Positions 26,114 through 35,911 of a stretch of DNA of 64,000 nt are shown here, one piece after another; the stretch's first letter is position 1, and each line of letters starts with the position of its first letter. The notes under the pieces were generated by a model, which was given only the letters and a program-made list of their open reading frames with translations, ran no database searches and was not told the origin of the DNA. The translations under genes and the position numbers were made by a program. This stretch comes from Pseudomonas sp. p1(2021b) (GTDB taxonomy: Bacteria > Pseudomonadota > Gammaproteobacteria > Pseudomonadales > Pseudomonadaceae), in assembly GCF_020151015.1 (NCBI RefSeq), contig NZ_CP083746.1:4432501-4496500 (forward strand), written 5' to 3'.

Positions 26114-28728
26114 ACAAGCGGCAAGCAAACCCTGAAACAAGCCCCTTCCACCCCATTCGTCACACTCAATCTCCCCCCCATCCCTTCGACGATCCCATAG
26201 CTCACCGACAACCCCAACCCGGTCCCCACGCCCGCCGGCTTGGTGGTGAAGAACGGCTCGAAGATCCGCACCATCAAGCGTGGGTCGATACCGCCGCCGT
26301 TGTCCTCCACCCACAGGGAAAGCTCACCGGGCAGCAGGGTCTGGCGGATGTTGATCCACGCCTCGCCCCGGCGCTGTTCGAGCAGGGCGTCGCGGGCGTT
26401 GATGATGAGATTGATCAGCACCTGTTCCAGCTGGTCCTGATGCCCCAGCACCTCAGGTTGCTCGTCGGGGACCTCGATGCGCAGGGCCACACCTTTGCCG
26501 CGCAGGTTGTCTTCGAGCAGCGCCACCGCCTCGGCCACTGCGCCCCAGGCGACGAAGCGCTGGCGTTCGACTTCCGAGCGGCGGCCGAACACGCGCATGT
26601 GGTCCACCAGGCGCGCAGTGCGTTCGATTTGCGCCTCGATGCGGTGCAGCTTGTCTTCCAGGTAGGCCGGCTCCGCCGTGCCGTTTTCCAGACGTTTGAG
26701 CGCATTGGCAGCGGCCATGCGCATCACATTGAGCGGTTGGTTGATCTCGTGCAGCAAGCCGGTGGTCAACTCGCCCAGGGTGGCCATCTTGGCGCCCTGG
26801 AACAATTGCCGCTGACTGCGCCGTACCTCAGTGTTGTCGCGGCCCACGGCCTGGATCTCCAACAGCTGCCCCTGTTCATCGAACAGGCCACGGTCGGCCC
26901 AGACCCACCAGGCATGCTCGCGGCCAGGCAATTGCAGGCAGATCTCCGCGCTGCTCACGGGTTGCTCTGGGGTCAGGGCCGCAAGGCGTGCCAGGAATGC
27001 CTCGCGCTGCTCGTCCGACAGCCACTGGCCCAGGTTCATCCCCACCAGGTCCGCCGGTGCGCATTGCAGGTAATCGGCCAGGGGCCGATTGCCAAACACC
27101 AGGCCAAGGTCCGGGCGGTAGCGGCAGATCATCGCCGGGGAGTCCTCCACCAGCACGCGATAGCGTTCCTCGCTCTGGCGCACCCGCTCGGCGGCCTCGG
27201 TCGCCTCGCTGACATCCAGCCACAGGCCAACCACCTCCACCGGCTGGCCCAGGTCATTGCGCAACAGGCGCGCCTCATCCAGCACCCAGTGGTACCCGCC
27301 CAGGTTATCGCGCAGGCGATAGCGGCAACGGGCCTGGCCATCGCGCAGCAAGGTGCGGGTACGCTCGAGCCACAACGGGCGATCCTCGGGGTGAACCGCC
27401 AGGCCCGGTTGGCGGGCTTGTTCGCTGTCCATGGCCCAGCCGAGCAAGGGCATCAGGCTGGCGCTGAAGAATTCACTGTGCAGCGCGCCCTCGGCATAGC
27501 GCTGGATATAGATCACCGCGGGCGAGCTGGCGATCAGGTTCTCCAGCCGTGCCCGGGCCGCGCCCGCCTGCAGCTCCTGGGCCTTGAGCGCGCTGATATC
27601 GAGCAAAAAGCCCTGCAACTGGCGGTTCTGCCAACGGCCCACCCAATGGAACCAGCTCACCGTCTGGCCGGCGCCTTCCGGCATGCGCACGCTCAGGCTC
27701 AGGTCCGCGCCGCTGCGCGCCTGCTCGAGGGCCAACTGCGCCGGCTCGCGATCGGCCGGGTGCAGGCGCGCCAGCCATTGTTCCAGGCCCGGTTCACCCG
27801 GCAGGTCGAAGCGCGCGGCCAAGGCATGATCCAGCTGCAGGCCGCGCTCAGCCGACCATGCCCACCAACCGGCGCCCAGCTGTTGCTGCAGCGCATCCAG
27901 GTAGTGGGCCTGGCGCTGCGACCGGGCATGCCGGTATCGGCCCAGCAACACCTGCGCCAAGGCATGCCATGCCTGGTCCGGGCCATCGCCCTCGGGCATG
28001 GCGCCGCCGGCGCACAGCAGCCAGGCCTGGACATCCGGGCCCTCGCGGTAAGGCAGCAGCGACAGCGAAACTCCGCCGCACAAGGCCAGCAGCTCGTCAG
28101 CCACGGCGCTGTCCAACGCCTGTGTCGACAACCAAGGTTGCAGGCGCACGTCCTCAGGCCAGGGCCAGTCGCAGCAGTTGTCGGCGAAACTGCACCACCC
28201 CTCGGCCTCGCGCAGCAGCACACGCACGGCCTGCACCTGCCAACACGCGGCCAGGCGCTGCAGCTGCTCGGTGACGCAAGCCACCAAGTGGTCTTCGCTG
28301 CATTCGCGTACGGCGCGGCCGATCTCCAGCGCCAGTTGCCTCTGGTCCTGGTCTTGCCGGGCATGGGCCCCTTCGCGCAACAGGTCACCGATATCGAACA
28401 GTTGCAGCAACCAGCCATCACCCTGGCGCATCAGCCAGCCACGGGTGCGCAGGGGGTGACCGGTGACCGTATGGAAATCCAGGTCCAGCGCTTGCCCCTG
28501 CCAGTCCGCCGGTTCCCCTTCCAGCACCAACCAGCTGTGCCGCTCCAGGTAGTCGTGCACGCGGCCACCGCCTTTGAGCGGCAATGCCAGCAACGTACGC
28601 AGGGGGCCGGATAACCGCAGCACGGTGCCTTGCGGGTCGAGCCACAGCTGCAAGCCCACCGCCACGGGCACCTCGGCTTCGGCGGCAGGCGGCGGCGCCC
28701 CCAGCCAACGATCGAACAGGCCCGTCAC
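26110..28728 (-). CDS. pprA: PprA-type sensor histidine kinase of Tad locus
   Basis: An 872-residue kinase with no clear membrane segment. Several PAS-like domains fill about residues 270-650. The dimerisation His660 lies in [15 protein letters not shown], then the ATPase N box ([13 protein letters not shown]), G1 ([10 protein letters not shown]) and [20 protein letters not shown]. The histidine-box type and position match P. aeruginosa PprA, partner of PprB in control of Flp pili. GTG start overlapping the stop of the pseudopilin gene (GTGA). A sensory signal is not identifiable. Confidence 0.88.
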   Translation of the reverse strand: MTGLFDRWLGAPPPAAEAEVPVAVGLQLWLDPQGTVLRLSGPLRTLLALPLKGGGRVHDYLERHSWLVLEGEPADWQGQALDLDFHTVTGHPLRTRGWLMRQGDGWLLQLFDIGDLLREGAHARQDQDQRQLALEIGRAVRECSEDHLVACVTEQLQRLAACWQVQAVRVLLREAEGWCSFADNCCDWPWPEDVRLQPWLSTQALDSAVADELLALCGGVSLSLLPYREGPDVQAWLLCAGGAMPEGDGPDQAWHALAQVLLGRYRHARSQRQAHYLDALQQQLGAGWWAWSAERGLQLDHALAARFDLPGEPGLEQWLARLHPADREPAQLALEQARSGADLSLSVRMPEGAGQTVSWFHWVGRWQNRQLQGFLLDISALKAQELQAGAARARLENLIASSPAVIYIQRYAEGALHSEFFSASLMPLLGWAMDSEQARQPGLAVHPEDRPLWLERTRTLLRDGQARCRYRLRDNLGGYHWVLDEARLLRNDLGQPVEVVGLWLDVSEATEAAERVRQSEERYRVLVEDSPAMICRYRPDLGLVFGNRPLADYLQCAPADLVGMNLGQWLSDEQREAFLARLAALTPEQPVSSAEICLQLPGREHAWWVWADRGLFDEQGQLLEIQAVGRDNTEVRRSQRQLFQGAKMATLGELTTGLLHEINQPLNVMRMAAANALKRLENGTAEPAYLEDKLHRIEAQIERTARLVDHMRVFGRRSEVERQRFVAWGAVAEAVALLEDNLRGKGVALRIEVPDEQPEVLGHQDQLEQVLINLIINARDALLEQRRGEAWINIRQTLLPGELSLWVEDNGGGIDPRLMVRIFEPFFTTKPAGVGTGLGLSVSYGIVEGMGGRLSVTNGVEGACFRVCLPLV

Positions 28729-29159
28729 AGTTGCAGGCTCGCTTCGGCCTGCAGGTGCTCGGGCAACCGAGGGACGTCACCTATCAGCGGCAGCACCAGG
28801 ACCGGCAGCACATCGGTCAACTGCTCCCGGGGGTAGTCGATCGAGACGGTCAGCAGGTTGTCCACCAACGCCACCCGCGCATGGCTGGCGGCCGAGAAGC
28901 CCAGTGCCGCAGGCATCCAGGCCAGCTGTTGGTCGATCACCTGACGCGCCAGGGTCTCGTAGCCAGCGCTGCCACTGCCCGGCTCCAGCGCCACGCAGCG
29001 GCGTACCGCCTCGCTGGTGGCCTGGTTGAACGACTGCAGCATGAGCATTGGCAGCGCGTAGCTGACCAACCCGTAGAACACTGCGAAAAACACCATGAAG
29101 ACTGCGACAAACTCGATGGCTGCCGCGCCTTTTTGCCGTCTCGCCAGGCTTGCTTTCAT
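28725..29159 (-). CDS. TadE/TadF-like pseudopilin
   Basis: A protein of 144 residues with a prepilin-type cleavage motif G-AAAI-E-F (RRQKGAAAIEFVAVF), then a hydrophobic helix. This G-x4-E-F pattern marks Tad pseudopilins that FppA would process. The ATG at 29159 is chosen because the family begins a few residues before the motif; the RBS is weak. The gene is coupled to the PprA gene by GTGA overlap and divergent from fppA. Confidence 0.82.
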   Translation of the reverse strand: MKASLARRQKGAAAIEFVAVFMVFFAVFYGLVSYALPMLMLQSFNQATSEAVRRCVALEPGSGSAGYETLARQVIDQQLAWMPAALGFSAASHARVALVDNLLTVSIDYPREQLTDVLPVLVLPLIGDVPRLPEHLQAEASLQL

Positions 29160-29233
29160 GTTCGCGTCTACCCTGACTATGACACTTGCTGAAAGCATAG
29201 AACCGTTCAACGAATAGGGATGGCAATTTGCCA

Positions 29234-29704
29234 ATGCAAAGCATTGTTCTCCTGATGTGGCTTGCCTTGTGCACCGAACAAGATCTCCGTGAACGCCAGC
29301 TTTCCAACACCCTTACCCTGGGTGTCGCAGCCTGTGCACTGGCCTGGCTGTTCGCCACCGGTCACAGCTGGATCGGCGCCGATGCCAGCGAGGCGGGCTG
29401 GGCACTGGCCATCGTCATGCTGCTCACCCTGCCCGGCTACATGCTCGGCCGTTTCGGCGCCGGCGACGTCAAGCTGATGGGCGCCCTGGCCCTGGCCACC
29501 AGCCCGCACTACGTCCTGGGGACCTTCATCGGAGCCGGGCTGGCCGTGGTGGCCTGGCTGCTCGGTCGGCGCAGGCTCTGGTTGTTGCTCAACCCCAAGT
29601 TGAAGAAGCGCCTGCAAGCCTTGGCCGAGGAGGTCGGTGACAAACAACCGTTCGCGCCCTACGTGTTGGTGGGCTTCCTATTGACTGCTGTATGGATTCA
29701 ATAG
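29234..29704 (+). CDS. fppA: prepilin peptidase FppA (A24 family)
   Basis: A 156-residue inner-membrane aspartyl peptidase that trims Flp prepilin and pseudopilins. Both active aspartates are present: Asp17 (EQDLRERQLSN) and Asp78 in GAGD (RFGAGDVKLMGA). The N-terminal methylase domain of PilD-type enzymes is absent, as usual for Tad-specific peptidases. The ATG at 29234 is preferred over a TTG at 29228. Confidence 0.9.
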   Translation: MQSIVLLMWLALCTEQDLRERQLSNTLTLGVAACALAWLFATGHSWIGADASEAGWALAIVMLLTLPGYMLGRFGAGDVKLMGALALATSPHYVLGTFIGAGLAVVAWLLGRRRLWLLLNPKLKKRLQALAEEVGDKQPFAPYVLVGFLLTAVWIQ

Positions 29705-29742
29705 TGACCTAGTGGTCATTTCTCTTGTACAACCCTTGTACA
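29705..29742. promoter_or_regulatory. repeat elements upstream of pprB
   Basis: TGACC-N4-GGTCA inverted repeat (29705-29718) and two direct TTGTACA heptamers 11 bp apart (29725-29731, 29736-29742), about one helical turn. They lie between fppA and pprB and may be operators for an autoregulator. Confidence 0.4.
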
Positions 29743-29816
29743 TAATTGCAAAGTGCGACTACTTTCTTAGGCGGCCAGGCACAGATGCAAAGGCCGAAGT
29801 TAACAGGGAGTTGATC

Positions 29817-30593
29817 GTGAACAAGTACGCCAGCGCCGTGAAAATATTGGTCGTCGACGATGAGCCATTGGTTGTCGAAGAGTTGTGTGAGTTCCTTGAA
29901 GGCAATGGCTACACCTGCATCCCCGCGCATTGCGCAGTCGAGGCCATAGAACGCTACCAGGCCGACGAGCATATCGGCCTGGTGCTCTGTGACCTGGACA
30001 TGCCGGATATCGACGGCGTCGAGATGGTCCATGCACTGAAAGGCATCAATGGCCGCCAACGCGTGTTCGAGGCGATCATGCTGACCGGTCGCGCCGAAAA
30101 GCAGGACGTGATCCGCGCCTTGCGCGAAGGCTTTACCGACTATTACCAAAAACCCATCGACCTGAAGGACCTGCTCGAAGGGGTGCGTCGCCAGGAACAA
30201 GCGCTGATCGAACGACGCCGCAACGTACGTGAGCTGGGCAACCTGAACCAGCGCCTGCAGGAGCTGGCCGGGTCCATCGACGGGCTCTACCAGGACCTGG
30301 AGAAAGCCCGAGGGCAAGGCGCGCACCGGCGCTCGACGGACATCGAGGAAGCCGAGCCCGAGCTACCGCCAGCCTTCGAGAAGCTTTCGCCGCGCCAGCT
30401 GGAAGTCGCCAAGCTGGTGGGCAAGGGCAAGACCAACTACCAGATCGCCTGTGAACTGGGCATCACCGAAAACACCGTGAAGCTGTACGTGTCCCAGGTG
30501 CTGCGCCTGACCCACATGCACAACCGCACGCAGCTGGCCCTGGCGCTGACGCCACGTACATCGCCCGTGCACCAGCGCTTTACCGCCCATTAA
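29817..30593 (+). CDS. pprB: PprB response regulator of Tad locus
   Basis: A 258-residue regulator: receiver domain (about 8-130, phosphoacceptor Asp59 in LCDLDMPD, Lys in YQKPIDL), a linker with a coiled-coil look, and a C-terminal LuxR-type helix-turn-helix (LSPRQLEVAKLVGKGKTNYQ; GITENTVKLYVSQVL). It matches PprB, which in P. aeruginosa activates flp and tad genes together with other adhesins. The GTG at 29817 is taken as start because AGGGAG lies six bases upstream. It is probably phosphorylated by the nearby PprA kinase. Confidence 0.9.
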   Translation: MNKYASAVKILVVDDEPLVVEELCEFLEGNGYTCIPAHCAVEAIERYQADEHIGLVLCDLDMPDIDGVEMVHALKGINGRQRVFEAIMLTGRAEKQDVIRALREGFTDYYQKPIDLKDLLEGVRRQEQALIERRRNVRELGNLNQRLQELAGSIDGLYQDLEKARGQGAHRRSTDIEEAEPELPPAFEKLSPRQLEVAKLVGKGKTNYQIACELGITENTVKLYVSQVLRLTHMHNRTQLALALTPRTSPVHQRFTAH

Positions 30594-30620
30594 GCCTCCA
30601 AGCGCCAGTTCGCGCCGCCC

Positions 30621-30720
30621 CCTGTAGGAGCGGGCTTGTCCCGCGATCAAAGGCGAAGCCCTTGCCAGGCGAAGGTGATATCGGGCCCGGCCTAATCGCG
30701 GGGCCAGCCCGCTCCTACAG
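30621..30720. repeat. REP pair, GGGCTTGTCCCGCG type
   Basis: A forward REP (30621-30646) and an inverted one (30693-30720) lie between pprB and the convergent tad operon. Confidence 0.88.
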
Positions 30721-30735
30721 AAGCCGGCATGGCCT

Positions 30736-30996
30736 TCAATCATCGGACGAACTCATCTTCTGCCAGCGGAACACCTCGGGGATCGGATACTTGTAGGTGT
30801 CCAGCCATCGCTGCATGGCGGCATCCCGCTCGGCCGCAGTCTGCACCTGCAGCCTGGGCGAGGCCTGCTGGTTGCTCGCCTGCACACGCAACCAGGCTTC
30901 GGCAGCCGAATCCGGCGGTGGTCGGCGAAGCGGTTCTTCGGCCTGGGCTGACAAAGGGCAGGCCAGCAGGACCAGTGTGATCATCAATGCACGCAT
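30736..30996 (-). CDS. small exported DUF3613 protein at end of tad operon
   Basis: An 86-residue protein with a signal peptide (MRALMITLVLLACPLSAQA) and a mature part of about 65 residues with WLRVQASNQQASP and WLDTYKYPIPEVF motifs, a DUF3613 pattern (the equivalent of PA4298, from memory). The ATG at 30996 follows AAGGAGG. It lies 19 bases behind tadD as the last gene of the tad operon. Its role in pilus building is not defined. Confidence 0.82.
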   Translation of the reverse strand: MRALMITLVLLACPLSAQAEEPLRRPPPDSAAEAWLRVQASNQQASPRLQVQTAAERDAAMQRWLDTYKYPIPEVFRWQKMSSSDD

Positions 30997-31015
30997 GGCT
31001 ACGCCCTCCTTTTCA

Positions 31016-31687
31016 TCAACCGACCGAGCCACGTCCGGTCGCCTTCAACTGCTTGGCCCGAGCCTGCGCTTCGGCGAACTGCTCCGGCTTGAGCCGCAGG
31101 CGGGCCACCAGGTCGGTGGCCTGCTGCCAATTGTCCTCGACCAGCGACAAGGTCACCAGGTTCACCGCCGGCAACGGGTTGTCGTCCTTGAGCTCGATGG
31201 CCGTGAGGAACTCGAAGCGTGCCTGTTCGTGATTGCCCAGGTTCATCAGCACCACACCCAGGTCGTTGCGCACCTTCTCATCGGTCGGCGCCAGGCGCAC
31301 GGCCCGCTGCAGGTTGCGCAGGGCCTGTACATCGTCGCCGCGGGCCGAGGCAAGCTGCCCCAGGCCATGCTCACCTTCTGCCGCCAGGCAGCCGCCGAGC
31401 AGGCTGCGGTACAACGGCTCGGCCTCGCTGCGCCCCAGCAAGCGCAGCACGCGCGCCTTGCGCAGGCGCACCTGATCGAGGTCGTCCGGTAGCTGCTGCA
31501 GGTGCGCAAGGCTTGCGTGGGGGCGGCCTTCGTTGAGCACCTCGTCGGCCAGGTTCAAGGCCAGTTGCTGATCGGCATCGGGCTTGCCGCACGCGGGGGT
31601 GCCCAGCAACCGGGCGATGCCCTCAGGTGGCTGGCCCGCGCAGCCGCCAAGCAGCAACAGGCCGGTGAACAACAGGATCGCTTTCAT
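31016..31687 (-). CDS. tadD: Tad pilus lipoprotein TadD (TPR)
   Basis: A 223-residue lipoprotein with lipobox LGGC and tetratricopeptide repeats (ALRNLQRAVRLAPTDEKVRN; ARFEFLTAIELKDDN). TadD helps RcpA secretin assembly in the outer membrane. It is cotranscribed between tadC and the DUF3613 gene. Confidence 0.9.
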   Translation of the reverse strand: MKAILLFTGLLLLGGCAGQPPEGIARLLGTPACGKPDADQQLALNLADEVLNEGRPHASLAHLQQLPDDLDQVRLRKARVLRLLGRSEAEPLYRSLLGGCLAAEGEHGLGQLASARGDDVQALRNLQRAVRLAPTDEKVRNDLGVVLMNLGNHEQARFEFLTAIELKDDNPLPAVNLVTLSLVEDNWQQATDLVARLRLKPEQFAEAQARAKQLKATGRGSVG

Positions 31688-31702
31688 CCAATTTCCCTCC
31701 CC

Positions 31703-32590
31703 TCAGGACGCCAAGGCCCGCGTCAGTGCGGTGAACCCCGGCCCGGCCAGGACAATGAGCAGGGCCGGGAACAAGAACATCATCATCACGGCCGACATTT
31801 TTGCCGACATCTTCGAGACCCGCTCCTGCAAACGGGTCAGGCGCCGGTCATCGAGCAAGGCCTTGAGTGCCTGCAGCGATTTCATCGCGCCGCTGCCCTG
31901 CACCAGCAACTGGCGCAGGATCACGCAGGTGTCGATGAACTCATCCACCGCCAGCAACTGGGCGGTTTTCTCGAGCTCCGGGCCCAGGGCCAGGCCCGAG
32001 TCCACCCGTTGCAGGACCAGACGTAGCTCCTCACTGATTTCCGGCACCAGGCTACGGCCTTCATGGCTCAGCACACGCAGGGCCTGCTCCACGGCCAGGC
32101 CGGTCTCGAACAGGATGCGCAGCAGCGGAATCAGCAGGCTCACCTCCAGGGCGATGCGCTGCTGGCGGCGCAGCGCCGCTATCGCCAGCACGCGCTTGGG
32201 CAACAAATAGCCGATGCACAGGGCGCACAACGACAAGACCAACCAATGGCCGCCCCCGCCGCCTGCCAGGCCATGCTGGAGCAACAAGGCCATGGCCAAG
32301 GCCACCACCGGCAACCCCAGTTGCAGGGCGGCGAACAAGGCGCGCTGACGGCTGCGGCGCCAGCCCACGCGGTCCAGCAGGGCCTGGGTTTCGCCGTCCA
32401 GCTTCTGCAACCGTTGCCCCAGCGAGGTGCTGCCCAGCCAATGCAGCCAGTCCTCCAAGCGCTCTTCGCGCGCCAGCTGGCCTTGCAGACGACGGGCGAC
32501 CAGCTGCCGCGCGCGCAACTGGCGCAGGGCCTGCAGGCCCAGCAAAAGGGAGACGACGAGCAGGCACAGGGCACAGAGCAACAACGCCAT
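31703..32590 (-). CDS. tadC: Tad inner-membrane platform protein TadC
   Basis: A 295-residue protein with a type II secretion F domain (RQLLVQGSGAMKSLQAL; LVPEISEELRLVLQRVDSG) and membrane helices at both ends. With TadB it forms the inner-membrane platform for the TadA motor. ATG 32590 is chosen, as GAGGAG is nine bases upstream; a GTG at 32596 overlaps the tadB stop but is too near the site. Confidence 0.9.
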   Translation of the reverse strand: MALLLCALCLLVVSLLLGLQALRQLRARQLVARRLQGQLAREERLEDWLHWLGSTSLGQRLQKLDGETQALLDRVGWRRSRQRALFAALQLGLPVVALAMALLLQHGLAGGGGGHWLVLSLCALCIGYLLPKRVLAIAALRRQQRIALEVSLLIPLLRILFETGLAVEQALRVLSHEGRSLVPEISEELRLVLQRVDSGLALGPELEKTAQLLAVDEFIDTCVILRQLLVQGSGAMKSLQALKALLDDRRLTRLQERVSKMSAKMSAVMMMFLFPALLIVLAGPGFTALTRALAS

Positions 32591-32592
32591 GG

Positions 32593-33471
32593 TCACAGGC
32601 TCCTCATCATGCGCCAGAGCACCAGGCAACCGACCGCCTGCAGCACGAAGGCGAACAACAACATCATCTGCCCGTGGCTGTCGCGCCACATGGCCAGCAG
32701 GTAGCCGGGGTTACCCATCAGGAAATAGGCGACCATCGCCAGCGGCAAGGCACCCAGGATCCACGCGGTGACCCGCGTCTCACCGGTCATGGCCTTGAGC
32801 TGGCGCGCGCCGTGTTCGCGTTCGCGGATCAACTTGATCAGGTTCTCCAGCAGCTCACTGGCATTGCCACCGTAATGCTGGTTGATGCGCAGCCCCAACG
32901 CGAACAACCGCAACTCGTCCTGCTCGTACAGTTCGGCCAGTTCACTCACCGCCTCCTCCAGAGGCACGCCCAACTGCACGTTGCGCCGCACCCGGCCCAT
33001 GGCCGACCGCAGGGGTTCGCGGGGGCCGTCGATACCACCGAGCACGGCATCGCTCAGGGTGCGCCCGGCCTTGAGGCTGCGCACGCTGTAGTCCAGCAGG
33101 CCAGGCAATTGGTTGATGATCTGCGCCACCCGACGACGATAGCGCAAGCTCAGATAGAGATAGCCAAGCAGCGGCAAACCCACCAGCAGCATCAGTGCCG
33201 CCACCCAGCCGGCCCACCACCCGGTCAAGGCCACCACTGCCAGCCAACCCAGCAACCAAGGGCGCACACGCAGCTCGCCTGGGGCCAGCCCCGCCCGTTG
33301 CAGCAGTGGGTCGAGCCAATCGCGCCGGGCACTGCCCGTACGCACCATTTGGTAGGCGCGGCCCAGGCGCTGGAGGATGCGTTCCTCGCCGCGTTTGTGC
33401 AGGCCCCGGCGCCACAGCAGCAGGGCGATGCCCAGCAGCAGCGGCGACAACCCCAGCAACAACGGGCCCAT
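32593..33471 (-). CDS. tadB: Tad inner-membrane platform protein TadB
   Basis: A 292-residue paralogue of TadC with a T2SF domain (LLDYSVRSLKAGRTLSDAV; NQHYGGNASELLENL) and four predicted helices. The start is the ATG sharing its A with the tadA stop (TGATG), with GAGGG nine bases before it. Translationally coupled within the operon. Confidence 0.92.
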   Translation of the reverse strand: MGPLLLGLSPLLLGIALLLWRRGLHKRGEERILQRLGRAYQMVRTGSARRDWLDPLLQRAGLAPGELRVRPWLLGWLAVVALTGWWAGWVAALMLLVGLPLLGYLYLSLRYRRRVAQIINQLPGLLDYSVRSLKAGRTLSDAVLGGIDGPREPLRSAMGRVRRNVQLGVPLEEAVSELAELYEQDELRLFALGLRINQHYGGNASELLENLIKLIREREHGARQLKAMTGETRVTAWILGALPLAMVAYFLMGNPGYLLAMWRDSHGQMMLLFAFVLQAVGCLVLWRMMRSL

Positions 33472-34727
33472 CACGACAGGCCCTCATTGCGCAGCTTGGC
33501 GCCCGCCGGGTTCGGCGCCTCGCGCAGGAAACCGTCGCCGCCACGCCGGTCGAGGCGGAACAACGTATTGGTGACATACACATCGTCGCGCACCCCGACC
33601 ACTTCGAGCACCTCGCTGACACAGCGACGCCCATCGGCCAGACGGGTCAGCTGGATCACCACGTCGAGCGCCGCGCAGATCATCTGCCGCAAGGTCTTCT
33701 CGGCAATCTGCCGCCCGGTCAGTCCCACCAGGGTTTCCAGGCGCAGCAGGGCATCCTGGGCGGTGTTGGCGTGCACCGTACTCATCGAACCGTCATGCCC
33801 GGTGTTCATCGCCGTGAGTACATCGAGCACCTCGGCGCCGCGGATCTCGCCGAGCAGGATGCGGTCCGGGCGCATGCGCAAGGCATTGCGGATCAGCTCG
33901 CTGGCCTTGATCTCGCCATGCCCCTCGGCATTCGGCGGGCGGGTTTCCAGGCGCACCACATGGGGGTGATGCAATTGCAGTTCCGCCACGTCCTCGATGG
34001 TCACCAGCCGCTCATGGGGCGCGATCATCTGGCTGAGGATGTTGAGCAGGGTGGTCTTGCCGGTGCCGGTGCCGCCACTGACCAGGATGTTGCAACGGCG
34101 CCCCACGGCATTTTCGAAGAAATCGAAGATCGCCTGGTCGATGGCTCGGGTGGCCAACAGGTCGGCACTCTTGAGCATGTCCTGGCGGAACTTGCGGATC
34201 GACAGGCAGGGCCCGTCCAGCGCCACCGGCGGGATGATCGCATTGACCCGGCTGCCGTCGGGCAGGCGCGCGTCGACCATCGGCGACGACTCGTCCAGGC
34301 GCCGACCGAGCGGTGCGAGGATACGCTGCATCACCCGCTCCACATGGTGGGCATCGATGAAGCGCAAGTCGGTGCGCTGCAGCAGCCCGCCCCGCTCCAC
34401 GAATACCCGATGCGGGCCGTTGACCAGGATCTCGGTGACGCTGGGGTCGCGCAGCAACACCTCCAGCGGGCCGAAGCCAGTGAGCTCGTCCACCAGTTCC
34501 TCGGCCAGGCGCTCGGTCTCGTAGCGCGACAGGGCCAGGTGCAGGCGCGCGATATAGTCCCCCACCTGTTCCCCGACGAACTGGGTCAGCGCCGGCCGTG
34601 CGCCTTCGAGCAGGTTGCGGCCGCTGTCTTCCATGGCGTCGATGACGAAACGGTGCAGGGCCCGCTTGAGCGCCTGGGGGTCGGCGGTGGCGTGGCGGGG
34701 GCCGCCAAAGGGTTCGTCGGCACTCAT
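33471..34727 (-). CDS. tadA: Tad pilus assembly ATPase TadA/CpaF
   Basis: A 418-residue type II/IV secretion ATPase. The Walker A motif GGTGTGKT is at residues 218-225, followed by the Asp box, Walker B region (RPDRILLGEIRGAE) and a His box (GHDGSMSTVHANTAQDAL). It powers Flp pilus polymerisation, and in other Tad systems retraction too. The ATG at 34727 overlaps the tadZ stop (ATGA); GGGGTGG lies upstream. An upstream in-frame codon lies in tadZ. Confidence 0.95.
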   Translation of the reverse strand: MSADEPFGGPRHATADPQALKRALHRFVIDAMEDSGRNLLEGARPALTQFVGEQVGDYIARLHLALSRYETERLAEELVDELTGFGPLEVLLRDPSVTEILVNGPHRVFVERGGLLQRTDLRFIDAHHVERVMQRILAPLGRRLDESSPMVDARLPDGSRVNAIIPPVALDGPCLSIRKFRQDMLKSADLLATRAIDQAIFDFFENAVGRRCNILVSGGTGTGKTTLLNILSQMIAPHERLVTIEDVAELQLHHPHVVRLETRPPNAEGHGEIKASELIRNALRMRPDRILLGEIRGAEVLDVLTAMNTGHDGSMSTVHANTAQDALLRLETLVGLTGRQIAEKTLRQMICAALDVVIQLTRLADGRRCVSEVLEVVGVRDDVYVTNTLFRLDRRGGDGFLREAPNPAGAKLRNEGLS

Positions 34728-35911
34728 TTGCCACCCCACAGCCGGCGCAGCCAGGGGAAGGTCGGCGCCGGCAGCTTCTCGGAGCGCCGTGCCAGGCGCT
34801 CGCCCAGGCCTCGCAGGGCCTGGGTCAGGCCTTCGCGCGGGGCCAGCTCGAACAGGCTCAGGCCCTGGTTCTTGGCGTTCAGGCGCACCTCTGGGCTATA
34901 GGGCAACGCCTTGAGCAGCGCCAGGCCATAGCGCTTGGCCAGGGCGTCGGCATCAGGGGCCACATTGCGCAGGTAACGATCCACCAGCAGCACCGCATGC
35001 TCCAGCTTGATGCCGCGATCGCGCCATTGCTCGAGCACGTCCAGGGTGCGGCGGCAATCGAGGATGTTCTGGTCGGTGTAGACGATCAGCTTGTCGCAGT
35101 GGCTGACGATGGTGCGCAAGGTTTCGCTGTCGGTTTGCCCGGTGAGGTTGATCACGATGTGCTGGAAGTGCTGGCGCAAGGCGCTGAGCAGCATGTACAG
35201 CTCGGCCGCGCTGGTCTGTTGCAGCGGCTCGTCGCTGTCGGCGTAGGCCAGGATGCGCAGGCCGCCCTTGTCGCGGGCGAACGCACTGTCGATCAGTGTC
35301 GCATCGAGCCGCCGTAGGTTTCGCAAGGCGTCGCCGAAGTAGAACGACTCCTCCATCCCGAGCAAGGCCAGGCTGTCACCACGCGGCAGGCCGAGGTCCA
35401 GCAGCAGGGTCTGCTGGCCGCTCTCCTGCACCACCCGCGCCAGGTGGGAGGTGAGCAATGCACCATCGGCACCCGCTTGGGCGCCATAGAGCACCGTAAG
35501 GCCACCCAGGTTGGGGTTGCTGACCACCGTCGGCAGCCGCTTGCCCAGCCGGCGCACCAGCCCGGCCACTTCGCTGGCGCGCGAGCCGTAGGCCACGAAG
35601 TCGCGGGCGCCGGCACGCATGGCGTGCAGTACCAACTGGTTGTCCATGCCATCGCCCAGGGCGACGATCGCCAGCATCGGCTTGGCCTCCAGCACGCCTT
35701 CGATCAAGGCGCACTGGTTGACCAGTTGTTCGCGGTCCAGGCCGATGAACACCAGGTTGCTGAAGGTCACATCGATCAATGCCAGCAGCTCGTCGAGGCT
35801 GCCGCTGTTGGCGCCGATCACCTGGCCCAGCGGGGTCAGGGCACCTTGCAGCCACTGCAGGTCCTCTTCGTTGCGGGTGATGGCCAGGTAGGTCTGGTTC
35901 AGCTCGTTCAT
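34724..35911 (-). CDS. tadZ: Tad localisation protein TadZ/CpaE-like
   Basis: A 395-residue protein combining an N-terminal receiver-like fold (LAITRNEEDLQWLQGAL; LVFIGLD) and a C-terminal ParA/MinD-like domain. The place of the P-loop (residues 143-158) reads GAQAGADGALLTSHLA and lacks the lysine and threonine of a working Walker A, so ATP turnover is doubtful. TadZ places the secretion machine at a cell pole. Start overlaps the rcpA stop (ATGA). Confidence 0.88.
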   Translation of the reverse strand: MNELNQTYLAITRNEEDLQWLQGALTPLGQVIGANSGSLDELLALIDVTFSNLVFIGLDREQLVNQCALIEGVLEAKPMLAIVALGDGMDNQLVLHAMRAGARDFVAYGSRASEVAGLVRRLGKRLPTVVSNPNLGGLTVLYGAQAGADGALLTSHLARVVQESGQQTLLLDLGLPRGDSLALLGMEESFYFGDALRNLRRLDATLIDSAFARDKGGLRILAYADSDEPLQQTSAAELYMLLSALRQHFQHIVINLTGQTDSETLRTIVSHCDKLIVYTDQNILDCRRTLDVLEQWRDRGIKLEHAVLLVDRYLRNVAPDADALAKRYGLALLKALPYSPEVRLNAKNQGLSLFELAPREGLTQALRGLGERLARRSEKLPAPTFPWLRRLWGGK

